Assembly (NCBI GenBank): GCA_965215715.1 | Contig: OZ244129.1 | Location: 2,604,001 to 2,668,000, forward strand | Direction: 5' to 3' | Length of the DNA: 64,000 nt | Origin: HXMU1428-3 sp965215715 | GTDB lineage: Bacteria > Pseudomonadota > Alphaproteobacteria > Rhizobiales > HXMU1428-3 | In this document: piece by piece, positions 33,298 to 43,308 of the stretch | How positions within the stretch are numbered: the first letter of the stretch is position 1 | Layout: each line of letters starts with the position of its first letter | Notes under the pieces: model-generated | Told to the model about the DNA's origin: nothing | Seen by the model: only the letters and a program-made list of their open reading frames with translations | Database searches by the model: none | Program-made: the position numbers and the translations under genes

Positions 33298-35421
33298 TTA
33301 GTCCTTATCATCCTGAACAATTTCTTCACCAGTTTCCTGGTCAACCACTTTCATGGACAGGCGCACTTTACCGCGGTCATCAAAGCCAACCAGTTTTACA
33401 AACACTTCCTGGCCTTCTTTCACCACATCGCCAACTGTTTTGGGGCGGAACTCACTGGTAAGTTGTGAGATGTGCACCAAACCATCTTTGGCACCAAAGA
33501 AGTTTACAAAGGCGCCAAAGTCGACAACTTTTACGACCTTGCCTTTGTAAATGACGCCTTCTTCTGGCTCGTCTGTGATCTCTTTGATCATGGTGAGCGC
33601 TTTGTTGATGCTATCAGAGTTTGCCGCTGCCACTTTGATGATGCCATCATCATTAATGTCAACTTTGGCCCCGGATTCTTCAACGATGGAGCGGATCACA
33701 CTGCCACCTTGGCCGATCACTTCACGGATCTTATCGGTCGGGATGGTGATGGTTTCAATGCGCGGAGCATGTTCGCCAACTTCATCACGGGCGCCATCAA
33801 GGGCTTTGTTCATCTCACCCAGAATATGCAAGCGGCCATCTTGTGCTTGGTTTAGTGCCACTTCCATAATCTCTTTGGTTATGCCAGTGATTTTAATGTC
33901 CATTTGCAAAGAGGTGATGCCGTCTTTGGTCCCGGCGACTTTAAAGTCCATATCACCTAGATGATCTTCATCCCCTAGAATGTCAGAAAGAACGGCAAAA
34001 TCATCGCCTTCTTTAATCAATCCCATGGCAATACCAGCAACCGGCTTTTTCAACGGCACACCAGCATCCATTAAGGAAAGAGAGGTGCCACAAACGGTTG
34101 CCATTGAAGATGAGCCATTGGATTCTGTGATTTCAGAGACCACCCTTAGCGTGTAGGGGAAGTCTTCTTTTTCCGGCAACATTGGGTGAACAGCACGCCA
34201 GGCTAGTTTGCCATGGCCGATTTCACGGCGGCCAGTAAAGCCTGTGCGGCCTGTTTCTCCAACTGAGTATGGTGGGAAATTATAATGAAGAAGGAAGTTT
34301 TCCTTGTACGTGCCATCAAGGCTATCAACGAATTGTTCATCTTCACCAGTGCCTAAAGTTGCCACAACAAGCGCCTGTGTTTCACCGCGGGTGAAAAGCG
34401 CGCTACCGTGGGTACGAGGCAAAACGCCAACTTCAGAAACAATTGGTCGCACTGTTTTAAGGTCACGACCATCAATGCGCTTGCTTGTTTCTAAGATTGA
34501 ACCACGGACAATATCGGCTTCAAGTGATTTGAAAACAGAGCCTAGAAGCACGGCTTCAGAGCCATCATCTTCTTCAGGCATCAATTCTTCAAAGACTTTG
34601 TCTTTCAGCTCTGCAATGGCTGCTTGACGCTCAGCTTTATCAGCCTTTTGATAAGCTGCGACCAGGCCGTCCTTGGCCATTTCTGCAACTTTATCAGTGT
34701 ATTTTGATTTATCAATTTCAACCAGATCCCATGGCTCTTTGGCCGCTTTTTCTGCCAGCTTAATGATAGCATCGATAATTGGGGCGCAGGCGTCATGGCC
34801 AAAGTTTACAGCGCCGAGCATTACATCTTCTGGCAATTCTTGGGCTTCAGATTCCACCATAAGAACGGCGTCTTGGGTGCCAGCGACAACCAAATCAAGA
34901 TTGGTGTCTTCCATTTGATCGACTGTTGGATTGAGCACATATTCGCCATCAATATAACCAACACGGGCGCCGCCAATTGGGCCCATGAAAGGAACACCAG
35001 ACAGGGTCAGCGCTGCAGAGGCGGCAACCATTGCTAGAACGTCTGGGTCGTTCTCCATATCGTGGGAAAGAACGGTGATGATCACTTGGGTTTCATTTTT
35101 AAAGCCGCTGGCAAATAGAGGGCGGATAGGGCGGTCAATCAGCCTAGAGACCAATGTTTCTTTTTCGCTTGGGCGCCCTTCGCGTTTAAAATAACCGCCT
35201 GGAATTTTACCGGCGGCGTACGCTTTTTCTTGGTAATTTACGGTGAGGGGGAAAAAATCAATCCCTGGCTTTACAGAGCGAGCGGCAACCACTGTTGCCA
35301 GCACTGATGTTTCGCCATATTGCGCTAACACTGAGCCATGGGCTTGGCGCGCAATGCGACCTGTTTCTAGTTTTAAAGGCCGTCCGCCCCATTCAATTTC
35401 TACCGTTTCAATATTAAACAT
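33298..35421 (-). CDS. pnp: Polyribonucleotide nucleotidyltransferase
   Basis: 707 residues from ATG 35421 (MFNIETVEIEWGGRPLKLETG); an upstream in-frame start would add 16 unlikely residues. Two RNase PH domains (FTRGETQALV in the second), a KH domain (IRSIVEESGAKVDIND) and an S1 domain (GVIYKGKVVKVVDFGAFVNF) are present. It degrades RNA 3' to 5' and is a degradosome core. It is the last gene of the rimP-nusA-infB-rpsO-pnp run. Confidence 0.97.
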   Translation of the reverse strand: MFNIETVEIEWGGRPLKLETGRIARQAHGSVLAQYGETSVLATVVAARSVKPGIDFFPLTVNYQEKAYAAGKIPGGYFKREGRPSEKETLVSRLIDRPIRPLFASGFKNETQVIITVLSHDMENDPDVLAMVAASAALTLSGVPFMGPIGGARVGYIDGEYVLNPTVDQMEDTNLDLVVAGTQDAVLMVESEAQELPEDVMLGAVNFGHDACAPIIDAIIKLAEKAAKEPWDLVEIDKSKYTDKVAEMAKDGLVAAYQKADKAERQAAIAELKDKVFEELMPEEDDGSEAVLLGSVFKSLEADIVRGSILETSKRIDGRDLKTVRPIVSEVGVLPRTHGSALFTRGETQALVVATLGTGEDEQFVDSLDGTYKENFLLHYNFPPYSVGETGRTGFTGRREIGHGKLAWRAVHPMLPEKEDFPYTLRVVSEITESNGSSSMATVCGTSLSLMDAGVPLKKPVAGIAMGLIKEGDDFAVLSDILGDEDHLGDMDFKVAGTKDGITSLQMDIKITGITKEIMEVALNQAQDGRLHILGEMNKALDGARDEVGEHAPRIETITIPTDKIREVIGQGGSVIRSIVEESGAKVDINDDGIIKVAAANSDSINKALTMIKEITDEPEEGVIYKGKVVKVVDFGAFVNFFGAKDGLVHISQLTSEFRPKTVGDVVKEGQEVFVKLVGFDDRGKVRLSMKVVDQETGEEIVQDDKD

Positions 35422-35584
35422 TTTATTTCTCTTCGTAACGTTCGTGGGGCCTTTCTTGTTCCTTAACAAGAAACTTCAAGTTCGGCCCCTTTTGGCCACC
35501 TGGCCCTTCCAGATGGCAGATTTATCTTAACGCCTTCAAAAATTATGGTGTTAAGAAATTTCGTAAATTCAGTCTTTCTTTTAC

Positions 35585-35628
35585 AAAAAAAGGGGCAAGG
35601 TGTTTTTGACCACCTTGCGCCCTTTTTT
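35585..35628 (-). terminator. Bidirectional-type terminator between rpsO and pnp
   Basis: AAAAAAAGGGGCAAGGTG (35585-35602) pairs with CACCTTGCGCCCTTTTTT (35611-35628), one bulge, with U-tracts on both strands. It probably separates the rpsO transcript from pnp, as an rpsO terminator does in other bacteria. Confidence 0.8.
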
Positions 35629-35642
35629 AAAACTTTCATCCG

Positions 35643-35750
35643 CTAGAGCATGTCGCTTTTTTTAAATTCATTCGTCATGCTCTATCTCTTTGTTAAAGCG
35701 TGTTTTGTTTCACAAAACCGGTATTCACTTTTGTGCGACACGCTCTAAAA
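35643..35750. repeat. Family C palindromes, two diverged copies between rpsO and pnp
   Basis: First: TAGAGCATG (35644-35652) / CATGCTCTA (35676-35684). Second: GCGTGT at about 35698 pairing with ACACGC, with the core AAAACCGGTATTCACTTTTG, ending GCTCTA at 35748. The ends TAGAGC/GCTCTA and the ACCGG core are those of the arrays at 44411 and 51283. Confidence 0.8.
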
Positions 35751-35752
35751 GA

Positions 35753-36022
35753 TTAGCGGCGAATGCCCAGGCGCTTAATTAAGTCCTGATAGCGGGCATC
35801 GTCATTGGCTTTTACATAATCAAGCAACCGGCGGCGCTGACTTACCATTTTAAGCAAACCGCGACGGGAGTGGTTGTCTTTTTTATGAGATTTAAAGTGG
35901 CCCGTTAAGTTGTTGATCCGTTCAGTCAGAATGGCAACTTGTACCTCTGGTGAGCCGGTGTCATCTGGCTTAATGGCGTATTCTTTAATCAATTCTTGCT
36001 TGCGAGAAGCTGAAACCGACAT
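35753..36022 (-). CDS. rpsO: 30S ribosomal protein S15
   Basis: 89 residues from ATG 36022. GSPEVQVAILTERINNLTGH and SRRGLLKMVSQRRRLLDYVK are the S15 signatures, and 89 is the usual length. It lies 43 bp after truB, before pnp. Confidence 0.97.
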   Translation of the reverse strand: MSVSASRKQELIKEYAIKPDDTGSPEVQVAILTERINNLTGHFKSHKKDNHSRRGLLKMVSQRRRLLDYVKANDDARYQDLIKRLGIRR

Positions 36023-36065
36023 CGTATTCTCCTTAATTTTTTTATATTTTAAGAGCGCAGCATTA

Positions 36066-37052
36066 TTACAAATTAAAAACCCGCTTTGGCTTGAAGGTGC
36101 CTTTGGCAACCTGCCCAATCGCAACGGCTTTTTCGCTTTGCATGGTGTATGCTGGCCCACTTGTTATTGGGATATCTTTTTGCGTGAGCAGAATAGATTG
36201 GCCCAATTTGAGCTGAGCGGCTTGCGCCTCACTTATGGCCAGTGCCGGGATGTCGTCCAGCGCGGTCTCAATGGGGTGCAAATGCTGCCTTAGCTCTGGG
36301 GCAAGTGCTTGGCTTTTCTTTTGTAAAGAAGGCTGGCAAACGTCCAGAGTCTGAGGCAGTGCCTGGTCAGCGAGCGCACTATGGCTCAACTCTTTGAGTT
36401 TTTCCAGTGAAATCGACATTTCTTCGTTAAAAGGCCCGGTTGAGGTGCGATGTAATTTGGAAATATGCCCCAAACAGCCTAATTCGCGGCCCATATCACG
36501 CCCCAACACGCGAATATAGGTGCCTTTTGAGCAGGTGGCCTGGAACTCTGTTTCCTCTTCATTGGGGGAATTTATCATTTCCAAGCGTTCAATGGTAACG
36601 GGCCGCGGTGTTAAATCGACCTCTTTTCCAGCCCGGGCCAGGTCGTAGGCGCGCTCGCCATTGATTTTGATGGCTGAAAAGGCTGGCGGGGTTTGCAAAA
36701 TAGGGCCGGTGAAGTCTTGCAATATGTCTTTAATCTCTTGCCAGCTTGGGCGTTTTAAACTGGTTGAGGTTACCTCACCCTCAAGGTCGTCCGTGTTCGT
36801 CTCATTGCCCCATCTAACGGTGAAACGATAGGTCTTAAGGCTATCCATTATAAAGGGGACGGTTTTGGTTGCCTCGCCCAGCGCGATGGGCAGGATGCCT
36901 GTAGCCAGCGGGTCCAACGTGCCGGCATGCCCGGCTTTTTGCGCATTAAAGAGACGGCGAATGATCGACACCGCAGTGGTGGAATTAAGATCAAGCGGTT
37001 TGTTTAAAACAACCCATCCATGTACCGGGTTGCCACGTTTGCGTCTTGCCAT
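36066..37052 (-). CDS. truB: tRNA pseudouridine(55) synthase
   Basis: 328 residues. The catalytic Asp is in GHAGTLDPLATG, preceded by GWVVLNKPLDLNST. KTYRFTVRWGNETNTDDLEG and SKGTYIRVLGRDMG are further family blocks. It modifies U55 in the T-loop of tRNAs. A family A palindrome separates it from rbfA upstream. Confidence 0.96.
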   Translation of the reverse strand: MARRKRGNPVHGWVVLNKPLDLNSTTAVSIIRRLFNAQKAGHAGTLDPLATGILPIALGEATKTVPFIMDSLKTYRFTVRWGNETNTDDLEGEVTSTSLKRPSWQEIKDILQDFTGPILQTPPAFSAIKINGERAYDLARAGKEVDLTPRPVTIERLEMINSPNEEETEFQATCSKGTYIRVLGRDMGRELGCLGHISKLHRTSTGPFNEEMSISLEKLKELSHSALADQALPQTLDVCQPSLQKKSQALAPELRQHLHPIETALDDIPALAISEAQAAQLKLGQSILLTQKDIPITSGPAYTMQSEKAVAIGQVAKGTFKPKRVFNL

Positions 37053-37074
37053 ATTCTTTACAATGCTCCGAGCT

Positions 37075-37197
37075 CCCCCTTAATTTCCATGGTGAGATTT
37101 TTGCATTTTTAAAGGGGTTGTCAAGGACGCGGAGCGCAAGTGAAATCTTGACAGCCCCTTTAAAAATGCCAAAGTCTCACCATGGAAATTAAGGGGG
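37075..37197. repeat. Family A palindromic repeat, full copy 2 (inverted orientation)
   Basis: 123-bp inverted repeat. CCCCCTTAATTTCCATGG pairs with CCATGGAAATTAAGGGGG. The core GTCAAGGACGCGGAGCGCAA continuing GTGAAATCTTGAC is the reverse complement of the core at 54122-54155, with one base missing. It lies inside the operon between rbfA and truB. Confidence 0.9.
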
Positions 37198-37207
37198 ATT
37201 GCAGGGG

Positions 37208-37588
37208 TTAATCTAGGTCTTTTGCTACTTTTTCTGAATTTAGCACTTCAGTGATCCTGCCAGAATTGTCGAAACTTTCATCCAGTTTAAAGTGTAACTC
37301 TGGCATGTATTTTAAGTGAACTTTGCGGGAAAGTTCGCCGCGCAAGAATTTTTTGTTGCGCTCTAATGCGTTGACAATCTCATCTGCCCGTTCACCGCCC
37401 AAAGGCATGACAAAGACAGTTGCGTTGCGCATGTCTGGGCTGGTGCGAATTTCTGAAACGGTGATGATCACGCCTTTCAGGTCGTCATCGCGAATGTCCA
37501 CGCGGGTGAATATTTGGCTTAGCTCATGCCGCAGATTTTCAGACACGCGCAATTGGCGCTGACTTGAACCCTTATTTTGAGATTTCAT
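37208..37588 (-). CDS. rbfA: 30S ribosome-binding factor A
   Basis: 126 residues, KH-type fold. RQLRVSENLRHELSQIF at the N-terminus, then ITVSEIRTSPDMRNATVFVM and PELHFKLDES. It acts in 16S rRNA 5'-end maturation and cold adaptation. It lies 34 bp after infB in the conserved operon. Confidence 0.95.
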   Translation of the reverse strand: MKSQNKGSSQRQLRVSENLRHELSQIFTRVDIRDDDLKGVIITVSEIRTSPDMRNATVFVMPLGGERADEIVNALERNKKFLRGELSRKVHLKYMPELHFKLDESFDNSGRITEVLNSEKVAKDLD

Positions 37589-37622
37589 TTCCCTATACCC
37601 TTTGAAAACTTAGGTTTTTAAC

Positions 37623-40166
37623 CTAGAGGGTGCGCTCGATCGTCTCAACCCGGAAAGCTTCAATAACGTCGCCAGCTTTCAAGTCTTGATAATTCTCAAA
37701 AGCTGTGCCGCATTCTTGGCCGGCGGGAACTTCTGGCACTTCGTCTTTAAAGCGTTTTAAGGTGCTCAGGCTGCCTTCGTGAATGACCACATCATCACGA
37801 ATAAGGCGAACGCCTGCACCGCGCTCTAGCTTGCCTTCTGTCACCCGGCAACCAGCAACTTTACCAACTTTAGAAATGTGGAACACTTCCAAAATTTCAG
37901 CGTTGCCAATAAAGTGCTCTTTAATGGTTGGATCAAGTAAGCCAGACATGGCTGCTTTCACCTCATCAACCAAGTCATAAATGACAGAGTAATAGCGAAT
38001 TTCAAGGCCGTTGGATTGGGCCGCATCTCGGGCCTGGTTGTTGGCGCGGACATTAAAGCCAAAGACAATGGCTTCACTTGCATTTGCCAGGGTGATATCT
38101 GATTCTGTAATACCACCAACACCAGCGTGGATGACACGGGCAACCACTTCTTCAGTGCCCAGTTTTTCCAGAGCGGCAACGATGGCCTCAACAGAGCCTT
38201 GCACATCACCTTTGATGACAACAGGGATCTCTTTTACATCAGCTTCATGCAGCTGGTTCATCATTTGCTCTAGTGTGCGCACGGAACCGGCACCAGCAGC
38301 GCGGATATCACGGCGCTTTTTAATCCGGTATTCAGTGATCTCGCGGGCGCGAGCTTCGTTTTCTACAATGGCAAATTGGTCGCCAGCTTCTGGCGCGGTG
38401 TTAAAGCCCAAAACTTCTACCGGAACTGATGGGCCAGCTTCAACAACGTTTTCGCCATGATCATTGATCAGCGCGCGAACCTTGCCCCAAGCCCGGCCAG
38501 CAACGATGATTTGGCCAACTTTAATGGTGCCTTTTTGAACCAACATGGTGCCAACTGGACCGCGGCCACGCTCTAGCTGGGCTTCAACCACAATGCCCTC
38601 AGCGCGCCGATCTGGATTGGCTTTGATCTCAAGCAATTCAGACTGCATGTGAATGGCTTCAAGCAGTGTGTCTAAACCTTGGCGTTCCTTTGCAGAAACT
38701 TCCACTTCCAATGTGTCACCGCTCATGCTTTCAACAATCACTTCGTGCTGCAACAAGTCTGTGCGCACACGTTGTGGGTCAGCTTCAGGTTTGTCCATTT
38801 TGTTAATGGCAACAATGATCGGCACTTCGGCTGCTTTGGCGTGATTAATCGCTTCCACCGTTTGTGGCATGACGCCATCGTCCGCCGCTACAACCAAAAC
38901 CACAATGTCGGTGACTTTGGCACCGCGGGCACGCATCGCTGTAAAGGCTTCGTGGCCTGGTGTATCAATAAAGGTGACTTTGTAATCATCTGATGTGGTG
39001 ACCTGATAGGCACCGATGTGCTGGGTAATGCCGCCCGCCTCACCTGAGACGACATTGGCACTGCGCAGCGCATCAAGCAGAGAGGTTTTACCATGGTCCA
39101 CATGGCCCATTACTGTGACAACAGGCGCGCGTGGGAGCAGGTTGGTTTCTTCTTCAGGCTCATCATTGAACAAGCCTTCTTCAACGTCAGCTTCTGAAAC
39201 GCGGCGCGGAATGTGGCCGAATTCTTCTACGATCAGTTCAGCGGTATCGCCATCAATCAGATCATTGATTTGATGCATTTGGCCTTGTTGCATGAGATAT
39301 TTAATCACATCCACACCGCGCACGGTCATGCGGTTGGCCAATTCTTGAATGGTTACTGTTTCCGGAATGGTCACTTCGCGAACAATTTTTTCACGCGGCG
39401 CTTGTGGGGCTGCTTTTGATTTTTCGCGCTCGCGCTTTCTTTTTAAAGACGCCAGTGAGCGTTCGCGTTGATCTTCGTTGAGCGCGTTGGTGATCGTCAG
39501 GCGTCCTTTAACACGTCCTTCCCCGCGCCGGGCGCCGCGATCAACTTTTGTTTTCTTAGCCTTTGCTTCTTTAAGCTCGGCACTGGCCGTCACTTCGCGC
39601 GGCTTGGCAACGCGTTTGGCACCTGTTACCTCAGCTTTGGCAGCTGCGGCTTCTAAGTCTAATGGATCAACAGGGGCATCCGATTTTTCTGGTTTTTTAG
39701 CCTTTTGAGGTTTTGCTGTTTTCTTTTCGCTTTCAGCAGCTTTTTGTTCAGCCCGCTTCTTACTGGCCTCTTCCTCATCTTGGCGTTTTTGTTCTAATTT
39801 GGCTTTGGCTTCTAGGGCTTGTGTTTCGCGTTGTTTGGCGGCCTCTTGAGCAATGCGATTTTCTTCATCGGCGCGCCCTTTGGCTTCTTCTAATGCTTTT
39901 AGACGAGCGGCTTGTTCTTGATTGGAAAGAGCCCCAGGCGCGCTCTTTTTGCCGGCCCCTTTTGCTTTTTTGGCAGTGGGGGCTGCATTGGCATCACCAG
40001 GCTTGTTGATTGTGCGCTTTTTCTTCTTTTCAACCACAACAGACTTTGACCGGCCACCACTGACATTTTGGCGGACATGGCCTGCCTCAACAGTGCGCTT
40101 CAGCTTTAATGTGCCGCGCCCTGAGCCTTGAGAAGATTTGCTGCCTGTTTCTTTTGTTTCGCTCAT
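37623..40166 (-). CDS. infB: Translation initiation factor IF-2
   Basis: 847 residues from ATG 40166 (TTG 40175 is also possible and is closer to AGGAAA). The N-terminal ~330 residues are charged and repetitive (Lys/Glu/Ala-rich, coiled-coil-like), as is normal for the family. The G domain has GHVDHGKTS, DTPGHEAF and NKMD. Domains II to IV follow, including YSVIYDLVDEVKAAMSGLL. It places initiator tRNA on the 30S subunit. Confidence 0.97.
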   Translation of the reverse strand: MSETKETGSKSSQGSGRGTLKLKRTVEAGHVRQNVSGGRSKSVVVEKKKKRTINKPGDANAAPTAKKAKGAGKKSAPGALSNQEQAARLKALEEAKGRADEENRIAQEAAKQRETQALEAKAKLEQKRQDEEEASKKRAEQKAAESEKKTAKPQKAKKPEKSDAPVDPLDLEAAAAKAEVTGAKRVAKPREVTASAELKEAKAKKTKVDRGARRGEGRVKGRLTITNALNEDQRERSLASLKRKREREKSKAAPQAPREKIVREVTIPETVTIQELANRMTVRGVDVIKYLMQQGQMHQINDLIDGDTAELIVEEFGHIPRRVSEADVEEGLFNDEPEEETNLLPRAPVVTVMGHVDHGKTSLLDALRSANVVSGEAGGITQHIGAYQVTTSDDYKVTFIDTPGHEAFTAMRARGAKVTDIVVLVVAADDGVMPQTVEAINHAKAAEVPIIVAINKMDKPEADPQRVRTDLLQHEVIVESMSGDTLEVEVSAKERQGLDTLLEAIHMQSELLEIKANPDRRAEGIVVEAQLERGRGPVGTMLVQKGTIKVGQIIVAGRAWGKVRALINDHGENVVEAGPSVPVEVLGFNTAPEAGDQFAIVENEARAREITEYRIKKRRDIRAAGAGSVRTLEQMMNQLHEADVKEIPVVIKGDVQGSVEAIVAALEKLGTEEVVARVIHAGVGGITESDITLANASEAIVFGFNVRANNQARDAAQSNGLEIRYYSVIYDLVDEVKAAMSGLLDPTIKEHFIGNAEILEVFHISKVGKVAGCRVTEGKLERGAGVRLIRDDVVIHEGSLSTLKRFKDEVPEVPAGQECGTAFENYQDLKAGDVIEAFRVETIERTL

Positions 40167-40311
40167 AGATACCAATTGTTTCCTGGATTAGAACCGCCTA
40201 ATCCTCATCTTACCACTTTATCACTTTTAACTTTGTTTTCCAGTCGCATCATTCATGGTTTCCCTTAAATTCGTGATGCAAATATATTTTTATTCAAACT
40301 ATTTAAGCGCT

Positions 40312-40932
40312 TTATAAACTATATGATCGATGTTTCAACATCGCTTTTATTGCAGCGTTCGCTGCACCGCCTTCTATTAATCCTGCATGTATGACATTTG
40401 CGGCCCCAAAAGCCAAACTCAATTCTTGTGTTTTAAAGCCGTTAAACGGCTTTTTATCACTATTTGGTGCCAAAATGCTTTTTTGTTCCAAATTTGTTCG
40501 GAACTTATAGTCTAATTTGCTCGATTCTGCCGGGCTTGCATCGTGTGCATGCAAAAGCGCAATTATAGTCTCTTTTTCAAGTGCTGACATGAGTTTTGTA
40601 AACCCATTAACCACTTGGCCAGCTTTTTTTGCCATTTTTAAGCGCCCTAATGCTGCATTTTTGAGCAAGTCTTGTACCAGTTGTGCCATTTCAGGTGACG
40701 CATTTACTGATTTTGCAAAGCCACGATGAAACAATTTACGCTCAACTGCCTCTTTAATCTTAGCCTCTTCAGCACTTACCCAAACACCGCGCCCTGGTAA
40801 GTTGGCTTTGATGTCTGGCACAACGGTATCATCTGGCCCGAGAACAAAACGGATCAGATCTGTTTTGTCATGGTTTTGACCTGTTACAATACAACGGCGT
40901 TGTTGAGATTGACTCTCCTTTGGTTTTGTCAT
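40312..40932 (-). CDS. YlxR (DUF448) RNA-binding protein with L7Ae-like domain
   Basis: 206 residues. The YlxR signature is RRCIVTGQ...LIRFVLGPD...LPGRGVWV in the first 60 residues, followed by an L7Ae-like fold (KMAKKAGQVVNGFTKLMSAL; LLHAHDAS). The two-domain form between nusA and infB is usual in alphaproteobacteria. The C-terminal tail contains SLAFGAANVIHAGLIEGGAA. Confidence 0.9.
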   Translation of the reverse strand: MTKPKESQSQQRRCIVTGQNHDKTDLIRFVLGPDDTVVPDIKANLPGRGVWVSAEEAKIKEAVERKLFHRGFAKSVNASPEMAQLVQDLLKNAALGRLKMAKKAGQVVNGFTKLMSALEKETIIALLHAHDASPAESSKLDYKFRTNLEQKSILAPNSDKKPFNGFKTQELSLAFGAANVIHAGLIEGGAANAAIKAMLKHRSYSL

Positions 40933-41000
40933 GCGTTCTTTTATCTGAGCTCCGGCTTCCTTAAATTTTTATCAAGCTCGGGTTTATAAGCTGGCCTAAA

Positions 41001-42722
41001 TTATTCCGTTTCTGGTTTTTGGGTGTCCTCGTCTTCAGATGATTGCGAGGGGATATCAGAGAAAACCGCTTCAGCTTCTTCAAGGGCTGTGGGTTCAGCT
41101 TCTGGGGCTGCTTCCTCACCGTCTTGTTCAGCACCTTCTTCTGGCTCGTCATCTTTTTTCAAGTCTTCTTCACTGATCCAGCCAGCATTCACACGAGCAC
41201 GCATGATCATGTCTTCAGCTTGGTGTTTGCGGATGTTGAATTGATCTAAGAAGCCATCGAAGCGAACCACTTCGCCATCTTTGCGCTCTGTCCAACCGAT
41301 CAGATCATCTGTTGCACATTCTGCTAAGTTTTCAACGGTTTTGACATCGTTTTCGCCGAGCACAACAAGCATTTCATGATTTAAGCCTTCAACTTCTTTC
41401 AAATCATCAGCAATGCCCAATTCCTGGCAGCGCTTTTCAAGCTCAGCTTGGCGACGCTCTAAATGTTCGCGTGCACGGGTTTGAATTTCATCAGCTGTGT
41501 CTTCGTCAAACCCTTCGATTGAGGAAATCTCTGAAGGGTCAACAAAGGCAACCTCGCTAACAGAACTAAAGCCTTCAGAGGCCAAAAGCTGGGCGATGAA
41601 TTCGTCCACGTCCAAGCTTTCCATGAATTTGGTTGTCCGTTCGGCAAATTCTTTTTGACGTTTTTCTGATTCTTCATTTTCTGTCAGGATATCAATTTCC
41701 CAACCGGTTAATTGAGAGGCCAGGCGCACATTTTGACCGCGCCGGCCAATGGCCAGGCTTAATTGATCATCTGGGACAACCACTTCAATGCGCTCTACGT
41801 CTTCATCAAGTACGACTTTTAGCACCTCAGCAGGGGCCAGAGCGTTCACAATGAAAGTGGCAGCGTCATGCGACCATGGAATGATATCGATTTTCTCGCC
41901 TTGCAACTCATTGACAACGGCTTGTACACGAGCACCGCGCATACCAACACAGGCGCCGACCGGGTCTATGGAGCTGTCCTGGCTGATCACTGCGATTTTG
42001 GCACGGCTGCCAGGGTCGCGCGCGACAGACTTAATGTTGACAATGCCATCATAAATTTCAGGCACTTCTTGGGAAAAGAGTTTGGCCATAAATTCTGGCC
42101 GGGTGCGGCTGAGGAAAATTTGCGGACCGCGCTGTTCGCGGCGTACGTCATAAATGAAGGCGCGCACTCTATCTCCATAGCGGAAATTTTCGCGCGGCAA
42201 ACTTTCATCGCGGCGGATGATGGCTTCTGCGCGGCCAAGATCAACAATGATGTTGCCATACTCAATCCGTTTGACCGATCCGTTGGCCACTTCACCAATG
42301 CGGCTCTTATATTCATCGAACTGGCGTTCACGTTCCGCATCGCGCACTTTTTGCACAATCACTTGCTTAGCGTTTTGGGCAGCCACCCTGCCAAAGTCTA
42401 GCGGGGGCAATTCTTCGTCCAAAACATCGCCGAGCTCAGCATCCTTTTTAATGCGTTTGGCCGTCTTAAGGGTAATTTGTGTGGCTTCGTTGGCAACCTC
42501 TTCAACAACTTCAAGCAAACGGGATAATTTGATTTCACCAGTGGCGGGGTCAATTTTGGCCTGAATTTCATTTTCGCTGCCATAGCGAGACTTGGCCGCT
42601 TTTTGCACTGCATCTTCCATCGCTTCGATAACGACGTTGCGATCAATTGACTTTTCGCGGGCAACAGCTTCTGCTATTTGCAAAAGTTCCAACCGGTTGG
42701 CGCTTACACCTTTGGTTACCAT
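41001..42722 (-). CDS. nusA: Transcription termination/antitermination factor NusA
   Basis: 573 residues. N-terminal RNAP-binding domain, an S1 domain (near 140-200, VIVDLGRAEAIIRRDE), two KH domains (GACVGMRGARVQAVVNELQG; SLAIGRRGQNVRLASQLTGW), C-terminal acidic repeats and a strongly acidic tail. GGAG precedes the ATG. It controls pausing, termination and rRNA antitermination. It lies downstream of rimP. Confidence 0.97.
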   Translation of the reverse strand: MVTKGVSANRLELLQIAEAVAREKSIDRNVVIEAMEDAVQKAAKSRYGSENEIQAKIDPATGEIKLSRLLEVVEEVANEATQITLKTAKRIKKDAELGDVLDEELPPLDFGRVAAQNAKQVIVQKVRDAERERQFDEYKSRIGEVANGSVKRIEYGNIIVDLGRAEAIIRRDESLPRENFRYGDRVRAFIYDVRREQRGPQIFLSRTRPEFMAKLFSQEVPEIYDGIVNIKSVARDPGSRAKIAVISQDSSIDPVGACVGMRGARVQAVVNELQGEKIDIIPWSHDAATFIVNALAPAEVLKVVLDEDVERIEVVVPDDQLSLAIGRRGQNVRLASQLTGWEIDILTENEESEKRQKEFAERTTKFMESLDVDEFIAQLLASEGFSSVSEVAFVDPSEISSIEGFDEDTADEIQTRAREHLERRQAELEKRCQELGIADDLKEVEGLNHEMLVVLGENDVKTVENLAECATDDLIGWTERKDGEVVRFDGFLDQFNIRKHQAEDMIMRARVNAGWISEEDLKKDDEPEEGAEQDGEEAAPEAEPTALEEAEAVFSDIPSQSSEDEDTQKPETE

Positions 42723-42774
42723 GTCTTTCTCCGTTTACTTTAATCTCTTGTTGCGTTCCACTTTTAATGGCGCT

Positions 42775-43308
42775 TTATTTCGACGAGCTGTTTAACAATT
42801 CATCGTTTAACACTAACTTTGCGCTGGCAATTAATCCCTTATTTAAACCTATGGTGAGGGCTGCTTCGTCTTTGCTCTCAGGCAATTGCAGGAGCACCTC
42901 TTCATTTTCATAGCCTGCTAGGCGGCCTTTAAATCTTTTGCGGCCTTCTATTAACTGTTTGACCTCTATTTTGGCCTCGAACCCTTCCCAATCGATAAAA
43001 TCTTGCGGGCGCACCAAGGGGCGGTCAATTCCTGGAGAAGATACTTCTAAATGGTATTCACCAGGAACGGGGTCATGGCTATCAAGAAAAGGAGACAACT
43101 CTTTTGAGAGTGTTTCGCAATCTTCTATGCCAAATAGGCCCTCTTTCTTATCTGCCATGATTTGCACTGTGGTGCCGTCTCGGTTAGAGACGATAATGCG
43201 CACCAAGCGGTAGCCCAAATCTTCGATTACAGGTTCGATTAGCGATGCAATGTCTCCTGCCAGCGCAGATTCTGTAATAAAGCGCTTATCGAGATCGTTG
43301 TTCGCCAT
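42775..43308 (-). CDS. rimP: Ribosome maturation factor RimP
   Basis: 177 residues. LVRIIVSNRDGTTVQIMADK, then DCETLSKELSPFLD, YHLEVSSPGIDRPL and GFEAKIEVKQ are the family blocks. It is the first gene of the nusA-infB operon; the upstream gap 43309-43684 contains a family B repeat. Confidence 0.94.
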   Translation of the reverse strand: MANNDLDKRFITESALAGDIASLIEPVIEDLGYRLVRIIVSNRDGTTVQIMADKKEGLFGIEDCETLSKELSPFLDSHDPVPGEYHLEVSSPGIDRPLVRPQDFIDWEGFEAKIEVKQLIEGRKRFKGRLAGYENEEVLLQLPESKDEAALTIGLNKGLIASAKLVLNDELLNSSSK